Below, piece after piece: positions 44,515 through 53,200 of a stretch of 64,000 nucleotides of DNA. The notes under the pieces are model-generated. The model worked only from the letters and a program-made list of their open reading frames with translations, had not been told where the DNA came from and did not search any database. The position numbers were made by a program, and so were the translations under genes. This stretch comes from Streptomyces sp. AC512_CC834 (GTDB taxonomy: Bacteria > Actinomycetota > Actinomycetes > Streptomycetales > Streptomycetaceae), in NCBI RefSeq assembly GCF_019049325.1, contig NZ_JAGMUO010000025.1, positions 1-64,000 on the forward strand, in the 5' to 3' direction. The stretch's first letter is position 1, and each line of letters starts with the position of its first letter.

Positions 44515-45177
44515 GTGCCCCGCATCACCCCTGCTCGCCGGGAGGCGAACCGCGCTCAGATCATCGCCGCAGCGCGGCGCTGCTTCGCCCGCGACGGTTT
44601 CCATCAGACCTCGATGCCCGACATCGCCACCGAAGCGGGCGTGGCGGTCGGCGCCCCGTATCGCTACTTCACCGGCAAGGACGAACTGATCCTGGAGATC
44701 GCCGGGGAGGCGTTCCGGCTGATCTTCGATCCGATCCGGCGGATCGTCGACGCGGCCGAGAACGTCACCGCCGCTGATCTTGTCGAGGCGGCGATGACCC
44801 GGGTGAGCGGTGACGAGGCGGCCGACGCGGCGGGCAACACCGTTCCCGTCGACGAGCTCCTGCGCTGCGCCGTCCAGTCGTGGGCCGAACTCCTGCGCGA
44901 CGAGGGGCTGCGACAGCGCGCCAACACCGGCTTCGAACGGGTCCGCGGGCGGGTGGCCGACGCGCTGCGCGCCGGTCAACGGGCAGGCACTGTGCCGGCC
45001 GAACTCGACCCCGACCGCGGATCGCGGGTGGTCATGGCGCTCCTGCACGGGTTCGTGCTGCAACGCACGGCATTCGGGCTCGAAGACACCGCCGGCTTCG
45101 CACACGAGGTCCGCCTCGCCCTCAGGGATGCAAGCGTGCTGAAGCTGAACGAGGACCGGCGACCGGACGGTGGCTGA
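44515..45177 (+). CDS. TetR-family transcriptional regulator
   Basis: 220 residues from GTG at 44515, with GGAGGAGGG upstream. The HTH domain covers about residues 8-55: RAQIIAAARRCFARDGFHQTSMPDIATEAGVAVGAPYRYF split over helices 1-3. The ligand domain is variable. It diverges from the decarboxylase-like gene and most likely controls it. Confidence 0.9.
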   Translation: MPRITPARREANRAQIIAAARRCFARDGFHQTSMPDIATEAGVAVGAPYRYFTGKDELILEIAGEAFRLIFDPIRRIVDAAENVTAADLVEAAMTRVSGDEAADAAGNTVPVDELLRCAVQSWAELLRDEGLRQRANTGFERVRGRVADALRAGQRAGTVPAELDPDRGSRVVMALLHGFVLQRTAFGLEDTAGFAHEVRLALRDASVLKLNEDRRPDGG

Positions 45178-45248
45178 AGCGGGAGCGCGGTGCGTTCCTG
45201 GTGGCGGCCCCCCGGAGAGTGGTCGACGTCGGTGAGCCGGGCCGTGCG

Positions 45249-45749
45249 TCAGCAGACGGCCTCCCCAGCCCCTTCGCTCGGCGACACGGTCTTGAGAACC
45301 ACCCAGACGCTTTTGCCGACAACTTCCTGGGTGACCCCCATGTCGTCGGCAACGTCCCGGGCAAGTCGTAGACCGCGCCCGGAACATGCCTCCGGGTCCG
45401 CCTCCGGGACGTCGACATCGAGCTGTCGGTCGCCGCTGTCACGCACCGCGAGGCGGATCACCGAGCCGTCGAGCGTGAGACTCACGCAGTACTCCCTGCC
45501 GGGCGGCGCTCCGTGGAGGATCGCGTTGGTGGCCAACTCCGATACGCAGAGCGTTATGTCGTCCAGCCGATCGGTGCGACCCCATCCCGTCAAGACCTGA
45601 CGAACGAAGGCACGGGCGTCGCGCACCGAGGCGCGCGAGCGTGGGAAACGGCGGTGTCGCGACAAGGACACGGGGGCCACCTCACGGAGTTGGGGGCGTC
45701 CGACGAAGCGCAACCTTATCGCTTTTCGTGAAAGGTGGCTAGGTGGCAT
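45249..45749 (-). CDS. HATPase_c ATP-binding protein (anti-sigma/RsbW-like)
   Basis: 166 residues from the ATG at 45749; further in-frame codons upstream lack support, but no good ribosome-binding site is seen for this ATG either. The GHKL ATPase boxes are the N-box LCVSELATNAILHG and the G boxes VRDSGDRQL and GRGLRLARDVADDMG. Such small ATPases in Streptomyces act as anti-sigma factors or in phospho-relays. It diverges from the UTRA/GntR pair, a common arrangement in the genus. Confidence 0.85.
   Translation of the reverse strand: MPPSHLSRKAIRLRFVGRPQLREVAPVSLSRHRRFPRSRASVRDARAFVRQVLTGWGRTDRLDDITLCVSELATNAILHGAPPGREYCVSLTLDGSVIRLAVRDSGDRQLDVDVPEADPEACSGRGLRLARDVADDMGVTQEVVGKSVWVVLKTVSPSEGAGEAVC
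45733..45747. promoter_or_regulatory. AGGTGGC direct repeat over the ATPase start
   Basis: AGGTGGC occurs at 45733-45739 and 45741-45747, an 8-bp period, immediately inside the start of the minus-strand ATPase gene and about 80 bp before the UTRA gene. Direct repeats can be bound by regulators such as GntR or BldC-type proteins. The match may also be chance in GC-rich DNA. Confidence 0.3.
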
Positions 45750-45827
45750 GATGGTGAGGAACACACGGGCGAAGTCGCCTAACGTTGGCCCCCGATGGGC
45801 GTAAGTGTCGGCCGCGAGGAGGGCCTC

Positions 45828-46370
45828 ATGAGTGCGAGCAGTTGGGTCAGCACGTCTCTTCCGTATCTGACGCCGCAGGAGAAGGGCCACGGCGACGCCT
45901 GGGGCGCGGAGGCCGAGGCGCAGGGCCGCCGGGGAACCCAGCGCATCCTGCATGCCGGCGAGGTACCGGCGCCCGCCGAGGTGGCGAAACTTCTGGGCAT
46001 CGCCGAAGCAGAACCGGTCGTCGTGCGTCGGCGTCTGATCCTCCTCGACGAGCTGCCGAACGAGCTGACCGACACGTACTACCCGCTGGCCGTCGCCCAG
46101 GGCACCGCCCTGGCGCGCACTGCCAAGATCCGTGGCGGCGCGGTCACGCTGCTAGCCGAACTCGGCCACATCGGCGTCCTGGTGCGCGAGGACGTGACGG
46201 CCACGATGCCGGACGAGGGAGAGCGCCGGACCATGGAGACCGCCCCCGATGAACCGGTGCTGCGGCTCACCCGAGTGACGCTCGACCGCGAGGACCGCCC
46301 GATCCAGGTGGATCGTATGGTGATGCCTGCCCTGCGGCAGAGGCTGCGCTACGAGATCGAGATCGGATGA
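45828..46370 (+). CDS. UTRA-domain protein without DNA-binding domain
   Basis: 180 residues from the ATG at 45828 with GAGGAGGG upstream. It consists of a short N-terminal segment (SLPYLTPQEKGHGDAWGAE) and a UTRA ligand-binding domain (VVVRRRLILLDELPNELTDTYYPLAVAQGT..., RLRYEIEIG). The winged helix of GntR regulators is missing. Its stop overlaps the start of a full HTH-UTRA protein, so the two may form a heteromer in which this one only senses ligand. Confidence 0.8.
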   Translation: MSASSWVSTSLPYLTPQEKGHGDAWGAEAEAQGRRGTQRILHAGEVPAPAEVAKLLGIAEAEPVVVRRRLILLDELPNELTDTYYPLAVAQGTALARTAKIRGGAVTLLAELGHIGVLVREDVTATMPDEGERRTMETAPDEPVLRLTRVTLDREDRPIQVDRMVMPALRQRLRYEIEIG

Positions 46371-47134
46371 CCGTGCCCCAGGCGGAAACGGAAGGCGTCG
46401 ACGGTCGCTCCCTCCACGAGCGCATCGCCGCCGACCTGCGCGACGACATCATGAGTGGCGAACTGGCGCCAGGCGCGAGCCTCCCCTCCACGGCACGGCT
46501 CAAGGAGCGCTTCGACGCGTCGAACGCCACGGTGCAGAAGGCGTTGCAGCTCCTCAAAGAGGAGGGTCTCGTGGTCGGCAGGGCCGGAGCCTCCGTCACC
46601 GTCCGCGAGCACCGGCAGCGTACGGTCTCACCGGCCGCGCTCACGACAGCGGACCGCTGGCTCGCGGAGGCCGCCAAGCACGGCACCCGCGCCCGCAGCG
46701 TCCTCCGTGATGTCGCGGAGGTCCGCCCACCCGTCGACGTCCGTTCCGTCTTCGGCCTCTCCGTAGACGGCACGGCACTGCTGCGCAGTCAGATTCTCCT
46801 GATCGACGACGAACCCGCCGAACTCGCCGACTGCTATTACCCGTTGGGCATCGCCAGGGACACGGAGCTCATGGAGCGGCGCCGGATCAAGGGTGGTGCA
46901 CCCGCGCTGCTGGCCAAACTGGGCCACCCCGCCCGCCGAAGCGTGGACCGAGTCTCCGCGCGGATTCCGACCCAGGAGCAGTACCAGGCACTGCACCTCA
47001 CCAGCAGCACGCCCGTCCTGCGCACCCTCCGGGTCGTCCACGGTGACGGTGACGGTGACGGACCGGTCGAGGTGACGGTCATGGTGAAGGCCGGGCACCT
47101 CTACGAGTTGCAGTACGAGTTCGAAACGCGGTGA
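46367..47134 (+). CDS. GntR-family regulator (HutC subfamily, HTH plus UTRA)
   Basis: 255 residues, ATG overlapping the previous stop by 4 bp. The winged helix is seen in residues about 15-80 (HERIAADLRDDIMSGELAPG, LKERFDASNATVQKALQLL). The UTRA domain follows with the same DCYYPLGIARDTELM core as in the partner gene. It probably controls the divergent ATPase gene and itself. Confidence 0.88.
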   Translation: MTVPQAETEGVDGRSLHERIAADLRDDIMSGELAPGASLPSTARLKERFDASNATVQKALQLLKEEGLVVGRAGASVTVREHRQRTVSPAALTTADRWLAEAAKHGTRARSVLRDVAEVRPPVDVRSVFGLSVDGTALLRSQILLIDDEPAELADCYYPLGIARDTELMERRRIKGGAPALLAKLGHPARRSVDRVSARIPTQEQYQALHLTSSTPVLRTLRVVHGDGDGDGPVEVTVMVKAGHLYELQYEFETR

Positions 47135-47137
47135 TGG

Positions 47138-47593
47138 TCAGCCTTCCGGCGAGCCCTCCCCGACCATCAGCCGCAACGCGTCCCGCAGGGCCACCCGTTC
47201 CCCCTCCGAAAGCCCCGCCAGTGGCTCCCGTGCGAACCGCAGTGACTCCCGCAGCCCCCGCGCCACCCGCCGTCCCTCCTCCGTCGCCGCCGCGACCTTC
47301 ACGCGCCGGTCGCCGGGGTCGGGCCGCCGTTCGACCAGCCCCCGTGCCTCCAGCCGGTCCACGATCCCTGTGACGTTCGACGGCTCGCACTTCAGCTTGT
47401 GGGCCAGCTTCCGCATCGGCAGCGGCTCCAGCGACAGCAGGCTCAGCAGCTTGGCCTGGGCCCCGGTCAGGGCGCGCTCCGCCGCCGCCTCCTCGTAGTC
47501 CGCGTGGAAGCGGGCCACGACCTCGCCGATCAGCTCGACGACCTCGAGGGTGAGAGCGTCGGGTCGGCGCGTCGTGTCGCGTGGTGTGGCCAT
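47138..47593 (-). CDS. MarR-family transcriptional regulator
   Basis: 151 residues from the ATG at 47593; an ATG at 47611 would add six residues, and neither has a strong ribosome-binding site. The winged helix is MRKLAHKLKCEPSNVTGIVDRL with the wing RRPDPGDRRVKVAA. The Cys of OhrR-type redox sensors near the N-terminus is absent. It diverges from the NADP-dependent oxidoreductase and most likely controls it through the palindromes in the gap. Confidence 0.88.
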   Translation of the reverse strand: MATPRDTTRRPDALTLEVVELIGEVVARFHADYEEAAAERALTGAQAKLLSLLSLEPLPMRKLAHKLKCEPSNVTGIVDRLEARGLVERRPDPGDRRVKVAAATEEGRRVARGLRESLRFAREPLAGLSEGERVALRDALRLMVGEGSPEG

Positions 47594-47618
47594 GGAATCC
47601 AGGGTACCCATTTGTTTG

Positions 47619-47663
47619 ACATTCTGAAATGTTCAGCCGCATGGTTGTTTCAGGTACTGAAAC
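47619..47663. promoter_or_regulatory. Two palindromes between marR and the oxidoreductase gene
   Basis: ACATT-N4-AATGT (47619-47632) and GTTTCAG-N3-CTGAAAC (47647-47663) are both perfect inverted repeats in a 98-bp gap. Their centres are about 29 bp apart, nearly three helical turns. MarR proteins bind such sites as dimers, and both promoters would be covered. Confidence 0.65.
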
Positions 47664-47691
47664 ACTTGCCATCCAGCCCAGGAAGGTCCCC

Positions 47692-48714
47692 ATGACCGAG
47701 TCCCCCGCCCTCCCCGCCGTCAACCGCGAATGGCACCTGGTCACCCGCCCGGTCGGCTGGCCGAAGCCCGAGGACTTCGCGCTCGTCGAGGCGGAGGTCC
47801 CCACCCCGGGTGAGGGCCAGGTGCTGGTGCGCAACCTGTTCGTCTCCGTCGACCCGTACATGCGCGGCCGCATGAGCGCCGCCAAGTCCTACGCCGCCCC
47901 CTACGAGCTGGGCAAGCCCATGCTGGGCGGCGCGGTCGGCGAGGTCGTCGCCTCCAACGCCGAGGGCATCGCCGTCGGCGACCACGTCCTGCACTACTTC
48001 GGCTGGCGCGAGTACGCCGCCGTGGACGCGAAGAACGCCGTCAAGGTGGACCCGCAGGCGGCGCCGCTGTCGACGTACCTCGGCGTGCTCGGCATGACCG
48101 GGCTCACCGCATACGTCGGCCTGCTGCACACCGCCTCCTTCAAGCAGGGCGACGCCGTCTTCGTCTCGGGTGCGGCGGGCGCCGTCGGCAGCCAGGTCGG
48201 CCAGATCGCGAAGCTCAAGGGCGCCTCCCGGGTCATCGGCTCGGCCGGCTCGGACGAGAAGGTCAGGCTGCTCCTCGACGAGTACGGCTTCGACGCGGCC
48301 TTCAACTACAAAGACGGCCCGGTGCGCGAGCAGCTCCGCGCCGCCGCCCCGGACGGCGTCGACGTCTACTTCGACAACGTGGGCGGCGACCACCTGGAGG
48401 CCGCCATCGGCTCCCTCAACCTCAACGGCCGTATCGCCATCTGCGGCGCGATCTCCGTCTACAACAACACCGCGCCCGCGCCCGGCCCGAAGAACCTCCC
48501 CCGCCTCATCCAGACCCGCGGCCGCATCGAGGGCTTCCTGGTCGGTGACCACTACGACCTCCAGCCGAAGTTCGTCGAGGAGGTCGGCCCCTGGGTCCGC
48601 TCGGGCGAGCTGAAGTACCGCGAGACGGTCGTCCAGGGCATCGAGAACAACCTGGACGCTTTCCTCGGGGTCCTGCGCGGAGACAACACCGGCAAGATGA
48701 TCGTCAAGCTCTGA
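47692..48714 (+). CDS. NADP-dependent oxidoreductase (zinc-free MDR family, CurA/PTGR-like)
   Basis: 340 residues from the ATG at 47692 with GGAAGG upstream. It has the MDR fold without zinc ligands: VNREWHLVTRPVGWPKPEDF start, SVDPYMRGRM, LGMTGLTAYVGLL, nucleotide motif VSGAAGAVGSQVGQIAK and VDVYFDNVGGDHL. Such enzymes reduce alpha,beta-unsaturated ketones or aldehydes and detoxify them. A MarR regulator is divergent; the gene for an organic hydroperoxide reductase follows. Confidence 0.9.
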   Translation: MTESPALPAVNREWHLVTRPVGWPKPEDFALVEAEVPTPGEGQVLVRNLFVSVDPYMRGRMSAAKSYAAPYELGKPMLGGAVGEVVASNAEGIAVGDHVLHYFGWREYAAVDAKNAVKVDPQAAPLSTYLGVLGMTGLTAYVGLLHTASFKQGDAVFVSGAAGAVGSQVGQIAKLKGASRVIGSAGSDEKVRLLLDEYGFDAAFNYKDGPVREQLRAAAPDGVDVYFDNVGGDHLEAAIGSLNLNGRIAICGAISVYNNTAPAPGPKNLPRLIQTRGRIEGFLVGDHYDLQPKFVEEVGPWVRSGELKYRETVVQGIENNLDAFLGVLRGDNTGKMIVKL

Positions 48715-48824
48715 GCCCTTGCCGGACTGCCCTTCACTGCACTTCCGGCATGCGGTAACGTCTTTCCGAAATTCGTCGTGATCGTGGGCGCGAGTCACGG
48801 CGGACCGAGGAGGAAGACACCCCT

Positions 48825-49244
<420 letters not shown>

Positions 49245-49277
49245 CCGCTTCCAGTCCCCGTACGGCACGTATTTCTG

Positions 49278-49329
49278 TTGACCAACGGATTGACGGCTCA
49301 TAGATTCCCGTCTGTCCTGACCAATGGTC
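49278..49329 (+). promoter_or_regulatory. Promoter and operator of the MFS gene
   Basis: TTGACC (49278-49283) and TAGATT (49301-49306) are separated by exactly 17 bp, a good sigma-70-type promoter. Just after the expected start point is GACCAATGGTC (49319-49329), a perfect inverted repeat around one base. A related GACCAACGG overlaps the -35 element. This looks like repression of an efflux gene, but the repressor gene is not next door. Confidence 0.6.
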
Positions 49330-49357
49330 CAGACCAGAAATAGGGGTTGGTTTCGGC

Positions 49358-50800
49358 GTGACGCGGGCAGCGGGAGCGCGGTCGGGAGCAGCCACCGGGG
49401 CCAAGCCCACCGAGGCCGGGGAGATCGGCATCTTCTCGCCGCCGTATCTCGCCGCCACGCTGACCTTCGCCGTGGTGATGTTCCTGACCGGCTTCGCCGC
49501 GCTCGCCGTGGTGCCCACCCTGCCGACCGCCGCCCGCGAGCTGGACGGTGTGTCCCTGTTCCCCGTCGTGGCGGGCTGCTTCGTCGCAGCGAGCCTCCTC
49601 GGCGGGGTGCTCGGGGGGCACTGGGCGGACCGGGTGGGCGCCCGGCGCCCGTTGGCGCTCGGCATGGTGCTGTCGGTGCTCACGCTGCTGGTGTCCGCGT
49701 CCAGCACGTCGGTGTGGCAGCTCGCCGCCGGCCGGTTCCTGGACGGGCTGGCCGCCGGCATGGTGGCGGTGTCGGTGACCACCGCCATCGGCCAGGCCTA
49801 CCCCGAGCACCTGCGGCCCAGGATGCTCGCCATGATGAGCGCGAGCTGGGTCGTCCCGTCACTGATCGGCCCCCCGCTGGCCGGAGTGGTCGTCGAAGCG
49901 TGGTCCTGGCGCGTGGTCTTCTACGGGCTGGCCGTGCTGACCGCCCTGCCCGCTCTGGCCCTCGTCGTCGTCCTGCGCGACCGTCCGGGCGGCGGGCGGT
50001 CGGACGGCACGGACGCTGCGGCCGGTCTGCCGTCCGCGGACGAACGGGCCGTCCGTCCGCCGCTGCTGGTGGCGGCGATGCTCAGCGTGGGTGCGGCGCT
50101 CGGGCAGTACGGCGTGTCCGCCTGGGACGTGCGCCACATGGTGTTCGCCGTCGCCGGCGTCGTGCTGCTCGCGGTGTTCGCGCCCAGGCTGCTGCCGCGC
50201 GGGACCTGGCGCAGCGCCCGGGGCCTGCCCACCGCGGTGCTGCTGCGCGGCCTGACCTCCGGCACGTTCTTCACGGTGGAGGCCCTGGTGCCGCTCATGC
50301 TGATCACCGAACGGAGGGTCGACGCGCTCGTGATCGGCATGGCCTTCACCGCCTCCGCGCTGCTGTGGGCCGGCGCCTCCTGGGTGCAGGGCAAGGCGCT
50401 CCAGCACGTCGCCCGGCACCGGCTCGTCACCGTGGGCGCGCTGGTCATGGCCCTGTCCGTCGCTCTCGCGGTGACCGGCTGCGCCGACGGCGTGCCCGCG
50501 GCCACGGCGGCGGCGGCCATGCCGCTGTCCGCCATCGGCATGGGCTTGCTCGACCCCTGCGTCACCGTGCTGTCCCTCAAACACAGCGCACCGCACCGCC
50601 AGGGCCGGACCACCGGCGCCATGCAGACCAACATGAACCTCGGTCAGGTCGTCGTACTCGCCCTGGCCTTCGCGGTGCTCAACGGCTCCCTCGCCGCCGG
50701 CGCCTCCCCTCTCGGCGGATACGGCCTGGCCTTCGGACTGCTCCTCGTACCGACCCTGTTGGTCGCAGTTCTCGCCGTCCGCGCCCGGGGCGACCGGTAA
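49358..50800 (+). CDS. Major facilitator superfamily transporter
   Basis: 480 residues starting at GTG with AGGGG upstream. About 12-14 membrane segments are seen, with the MFS loop motif GGHWADRVGARRPLALG between segments 2 and 3 and GRFLDGLAAGMVAVSVTTAIGQAYPEHLRPRM (helix 4-5 region) as in drug/H+ antiporters. Efflux is likely; the substrate is not known. It is 10 bp from the EI24 gene. Confidence 0.88.
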   Translation: MTRAAGARSGAATGAKPTEAGEIGIFSPPYLAATLTFAVVMFLTGFAALAVVPTLPTAARELDGVSLFPVVAGCFVAASLLGGVLGGHWADRVGARRPLALGMVLSVLTLLVSASSTSVWQLAAGRFLDGLAAGMVAVSVTTAIGQAYPEHLRPRMLAMMSASWVVPSLIGPPLAGVVVEAWSWRVVFYGLAVLTALPALALVVVLRDRPGGGRSDGTDAAAGLPSADERAVRPPLLVAAMLSVGAALGQYGVSAWDVRHMVFAVAGVVLLAVFAPRLLPRGTWRSARGLPTAVLLRGLTSGTFFTVEALVPLMLITERRVDALVIGMAFTASALLWAGASWVQGKALQHVARHRLVTVGALVMALSVALAVTGCADGVPAATAAAAMPLSAIGMGLLDPCVTVLSLKHSAPHRQGRTTGAMQTNMNLGQVVVLALAFAVLNGSLAAGASPLGGYGLAFGLLLVPTLLVAVLAVRARGDR

Positions 50801-50810
50801 GGTCGTACCC

Positions 50811-51692
50811 ATGCGCGATCTTGGGGCGGGATTCGGTCATCTCCTGAAGGGCCAGCGCTGGGTGGCCCGGCACGGCAGGAGCTACGGCTTCGGGCTCGTC
50901 CCGGGCCTGATCACCCTCGTCCTGTATGTGGGCGTGCTGATCGCGCTCGCGCTGTGGGGCGACGACTTCGTCGGCTGGGCGACCCCCTTCGCCGACGACT
51001 GGTCGAGCCCCTGGCTCGGACTCTTCCGCGGGTTCCTCACCGCCGTGCTGTTCGCCCTCGCCCTGCTCCTGGCCGTCCTCACCTTCACCGCGGTCACCCT
51101 GCTGGTCGGCCAGCCCTTCTACGAGGCCCTCTCCGAGCGGGTCGACCGCGACGTCTCCCCGGACGGCACCGCTCCCGAGTCCGACCTGCCGCTCTGGCGC
51201 GAGCTGTGGATCTCGGGGCGCGACAGCCTGCGGATCCTCGCCCGCGCCGCCGTCTGGGGCGTGCTGCTCTTCGCGCTCGGCTTCATCCCGGTCGTCGGCC
51301 AGACGGTGGTCCCGGTGGTCGGCTTCCTCGTCACCGGCTTCTTCCTCACCGAGGAGCTGGCCGCCGTCGCCCTCCAGCGCCGCGGGGTCGAGCTGCGTGA
51401 GCGCCTCGCGCTGCTGCGCTCCCGCAGGATGCTGGTCTGGGGCTTCGGCACCCCGCTGGGCGTGTCCTTCCTGGTGCCGTTCGTCGCGGTGTTCCTGATG
51501 CCGGGCGCGGTCGCGGGCGCCACGCTCCTCGCCCGCGAGCTGCTGGGCGAGGAGACCCGCGACGGGGACGACCGCGACGGGGACGACCGGGCCGGCGACG
51601 GTCCCGCGGGCGACGGTCCCGCGGGCGGCGACCCGGCCGGTGGCGGCTCCGCCGACCCGTCTGTCAGCTCCGGTCCGGCCCCGACGCGCTGA
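50811..51692 (+). CDS. EI24-domain membrane protein (CysZ-like)
   Basis: 293 residues. Four or five membrane segments are visible (FGLVPGLITLVLYVGVLIALALWG; GFLTAVLFALALLLAVLTFTA; AAVWGVLLFALGFIPVVGQTVVPVVGFLVTGFF; LGVSFLVPFVAVFLMPGAV). The ALSERVDRDVSPDG and FYEALSERVD stretches are EI24/CysZ features. CysZ carries sulfate, but that role is not shown for actinobacterial relatives. The tail has a Asp/Gly-rich repeat. Confidence 0.8.
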   Translation: MRDLGAGFGHLLKGQRWVARHGRSYGFGLVPGLITLVLYVGVLIALALWGDDFVGWATPFADDWSSPWLGLFRGFLTAVLFALALLLAVLTFTAVTLLVGQPFYEALSERVDRDVSPDGTAPESDLPLWRELWISGRDSLRILARAAVWGVLLFALGFIPVVGQTVVPVVGFLVTGFFLTEELAAVALQRRGVELRERLALLRSRRMLVWGFGTPLGVSFLVPFVAVFLMPGAVAGATLLARELLGEETRDGDDRDGDDRAGDGPAGDGPAGGDPAGGGSADPSVSSGPAPTR

Positions 51693-53024
51693 CCGCCACG
51701 GTCAGGATCGCCCGCGTCTGCGCCATGATGTCCAGCCGGTTGCGTACGAACGCCGGGTCGGTGACCGCGCCCGTCGCCGGGTCGGAGTTCCCGGCCCCGA
51801 ACTGGAGCACCGGCGTGTGGACGTGCCCGCCCGGCAGCGTGCCGTGCAGCCCGAGCCGGTCCCGCAGCAGCGTCGCGCGATAGGCGATCTCGTTGGAGAG
51901 GTAGTTCCCGCCGCCCCCCGCACGGGCCGTCGAACCGGGAGTGGGCCCGTCCGGCCGGACGACCGACTCGGTCCCTCCGGCCGGGATCTCGGTCACGCTC
52001 GTGTTGTCGTACACCGGGAAGCGGCCGGTGTCCGCGGCCGTGATCGCCGCGTACGGCAGCGTGGTCGTCGTCCACTGCGGCTGCGAGGCCGGGTCGGCCA
52101 CGGGGACCGTCTCCGTGCGGGAGACGTTGTCGTTGTCGGGGAAGCCGCCCCGCCAGGCCCCGTTGGTCCGCTCCACGTCGAACCGCCCGACCCTGCCCTG
52201 ACTGACGGTGGTGAACAGGTCCACCCTCGGCAGATACGGCCGCAGCGCCCGCTCCACCGTGCCGTCCGCGAAGTCCCGCCACCGCACCGGGAACATCGCC
52301 GTCTCCACCCGCGCGGGGCCGTCCGGGGTGTCGATCACCGTGCCGTCCAGCGCGAGCGCGACGGCGCCGGACGGGTTGGAGATCCGGATGCCCCGGTCCA
52401 GGGTGGTAACTGCGCACCGGGGTGCGTACGAGGTCGTGTTAACTCGATCGCGTGACATTCCGGGAGCGGGCTTGCGGTGCTCTGGGCTGATCGGGTTAAC
52501 GTGACCGTGCGATCTGGGACGCCGGGAACGGAGCCAGCGTGCGGAGCCCCCTCTCCTCCAGGGAGAAGGTTTGGGGCCTCTCCGTCGCCCTCTGTCCGTA
52601 CCCATTCGGCCAGGCCGCAAGGGAACCGGCCTCCCGGGATCGGACCACGGACAGGATCCGTGTCGCCGCCTCGGGGTTGAGTACGCCAGGGACCAGTGCG
52701 CCCAAGACCGTTCGGGGCGCGCGGCTGAGAGGGATTCGCTCTTGCTCAGTCTTCAGGAACGGTCGAAGCCGGTGAGCAGCACATGCTCATGCACCGGCCC
52801 CCGCCCTTGCCGTGCCCGGTGTGCGGCAAGGGCAGGTTGCTCTGACGGTGCGAGGTGCGCTCCAGCTCCGTCGGCAGTGCGGTCCGCCGCCGCTCCTCGA
52901 CGGTCGGTGCGGGGGCGGTGCCCGCCGGGGGAGTGGCCGTGGCCGCCGTCGCCGTCGTGGGGGCCGCGAGTCCCGCCACCAGGGCCAGTCCGAGTACGCC
53001 GATCCGAACGCGTATGGGTGTCAA
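51664..53024 (-). pseudogene. Pyroglutamyl-peptidase-like secreted protein, broken by an insertion and a frameshift
   Basis: The 5' part (53024 to about 52757, probable TTG start MTPIRVRIGVLGLAL) codes for a signal peptide and a short spacer. The C15-peptidase start motif HVLLTGFDR is present but in another frame (a shift in a G/C run near 52800). After GFDR the frame meets a stop within about 350 bp of foreign DNA. The second part resumes at TLDRGIRISNPSGAVALALDG and runs to 51664, with NYLSNEIAYR and HVHTPVLQF near the active site; Ser stands where C15 peptidases have the catalytic Cys. I recall intact Streptomyces homologues continuing directly from TGFD.F to TLDR, and having a longer N-terminal region. 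Confidence 0.75.
52405..52757. mobile_element. About 350-bp insertion inside the pyroglutamyl-peptidase-like gene (non-autonomous element or IS remnant)
   Basis: The gene is continuous on both sides and the inserted block holds no recognised transposase. The ends, read inward, share ACTGMGCA (AACTGCGCA at the left, GACTGAGCA at the right) with little else in common, so inverted ends are weak. A palindrome GTTAAC occurs twice (near 52438 and 52495). No target duplication could be fixed, because the original bases are uncertain. Small open frames inside (52496-52705 minus; 52539-52775 plus) lack a family. A MITE-like element or an IS remnant would fit. Confidence 0.5.
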
Positions 53025-53200
53025 GGGAGTCCAGGTCCTTCCGTCGCCGTGGGGTGCGCTGCCGGACGGCGGAAGTATCGCGTGACGGAAGGGGCGCGCG
53101 CTACGGCACGGGCGGGGTGGACGGGTCGCGCTCCCGATTCGAACGCTGGTGAGCGAGGCAGGATGAACACGTTCACGGAGTCGACGAGGAGGTCCCCGCG

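Noticed and set aside
47138..47593. MarR gene as the peroxide sensor OhrR
   Set aside because: The N-terminal reactive Cys of OhrR is missing, and the gene diverges from the oxidoreductase, not from ohr.
52496..52775. Small open frames in the inserted block as genes
   Set aside because: They overlap on both strands, lack a ribosome-binding site and have no recognised family.
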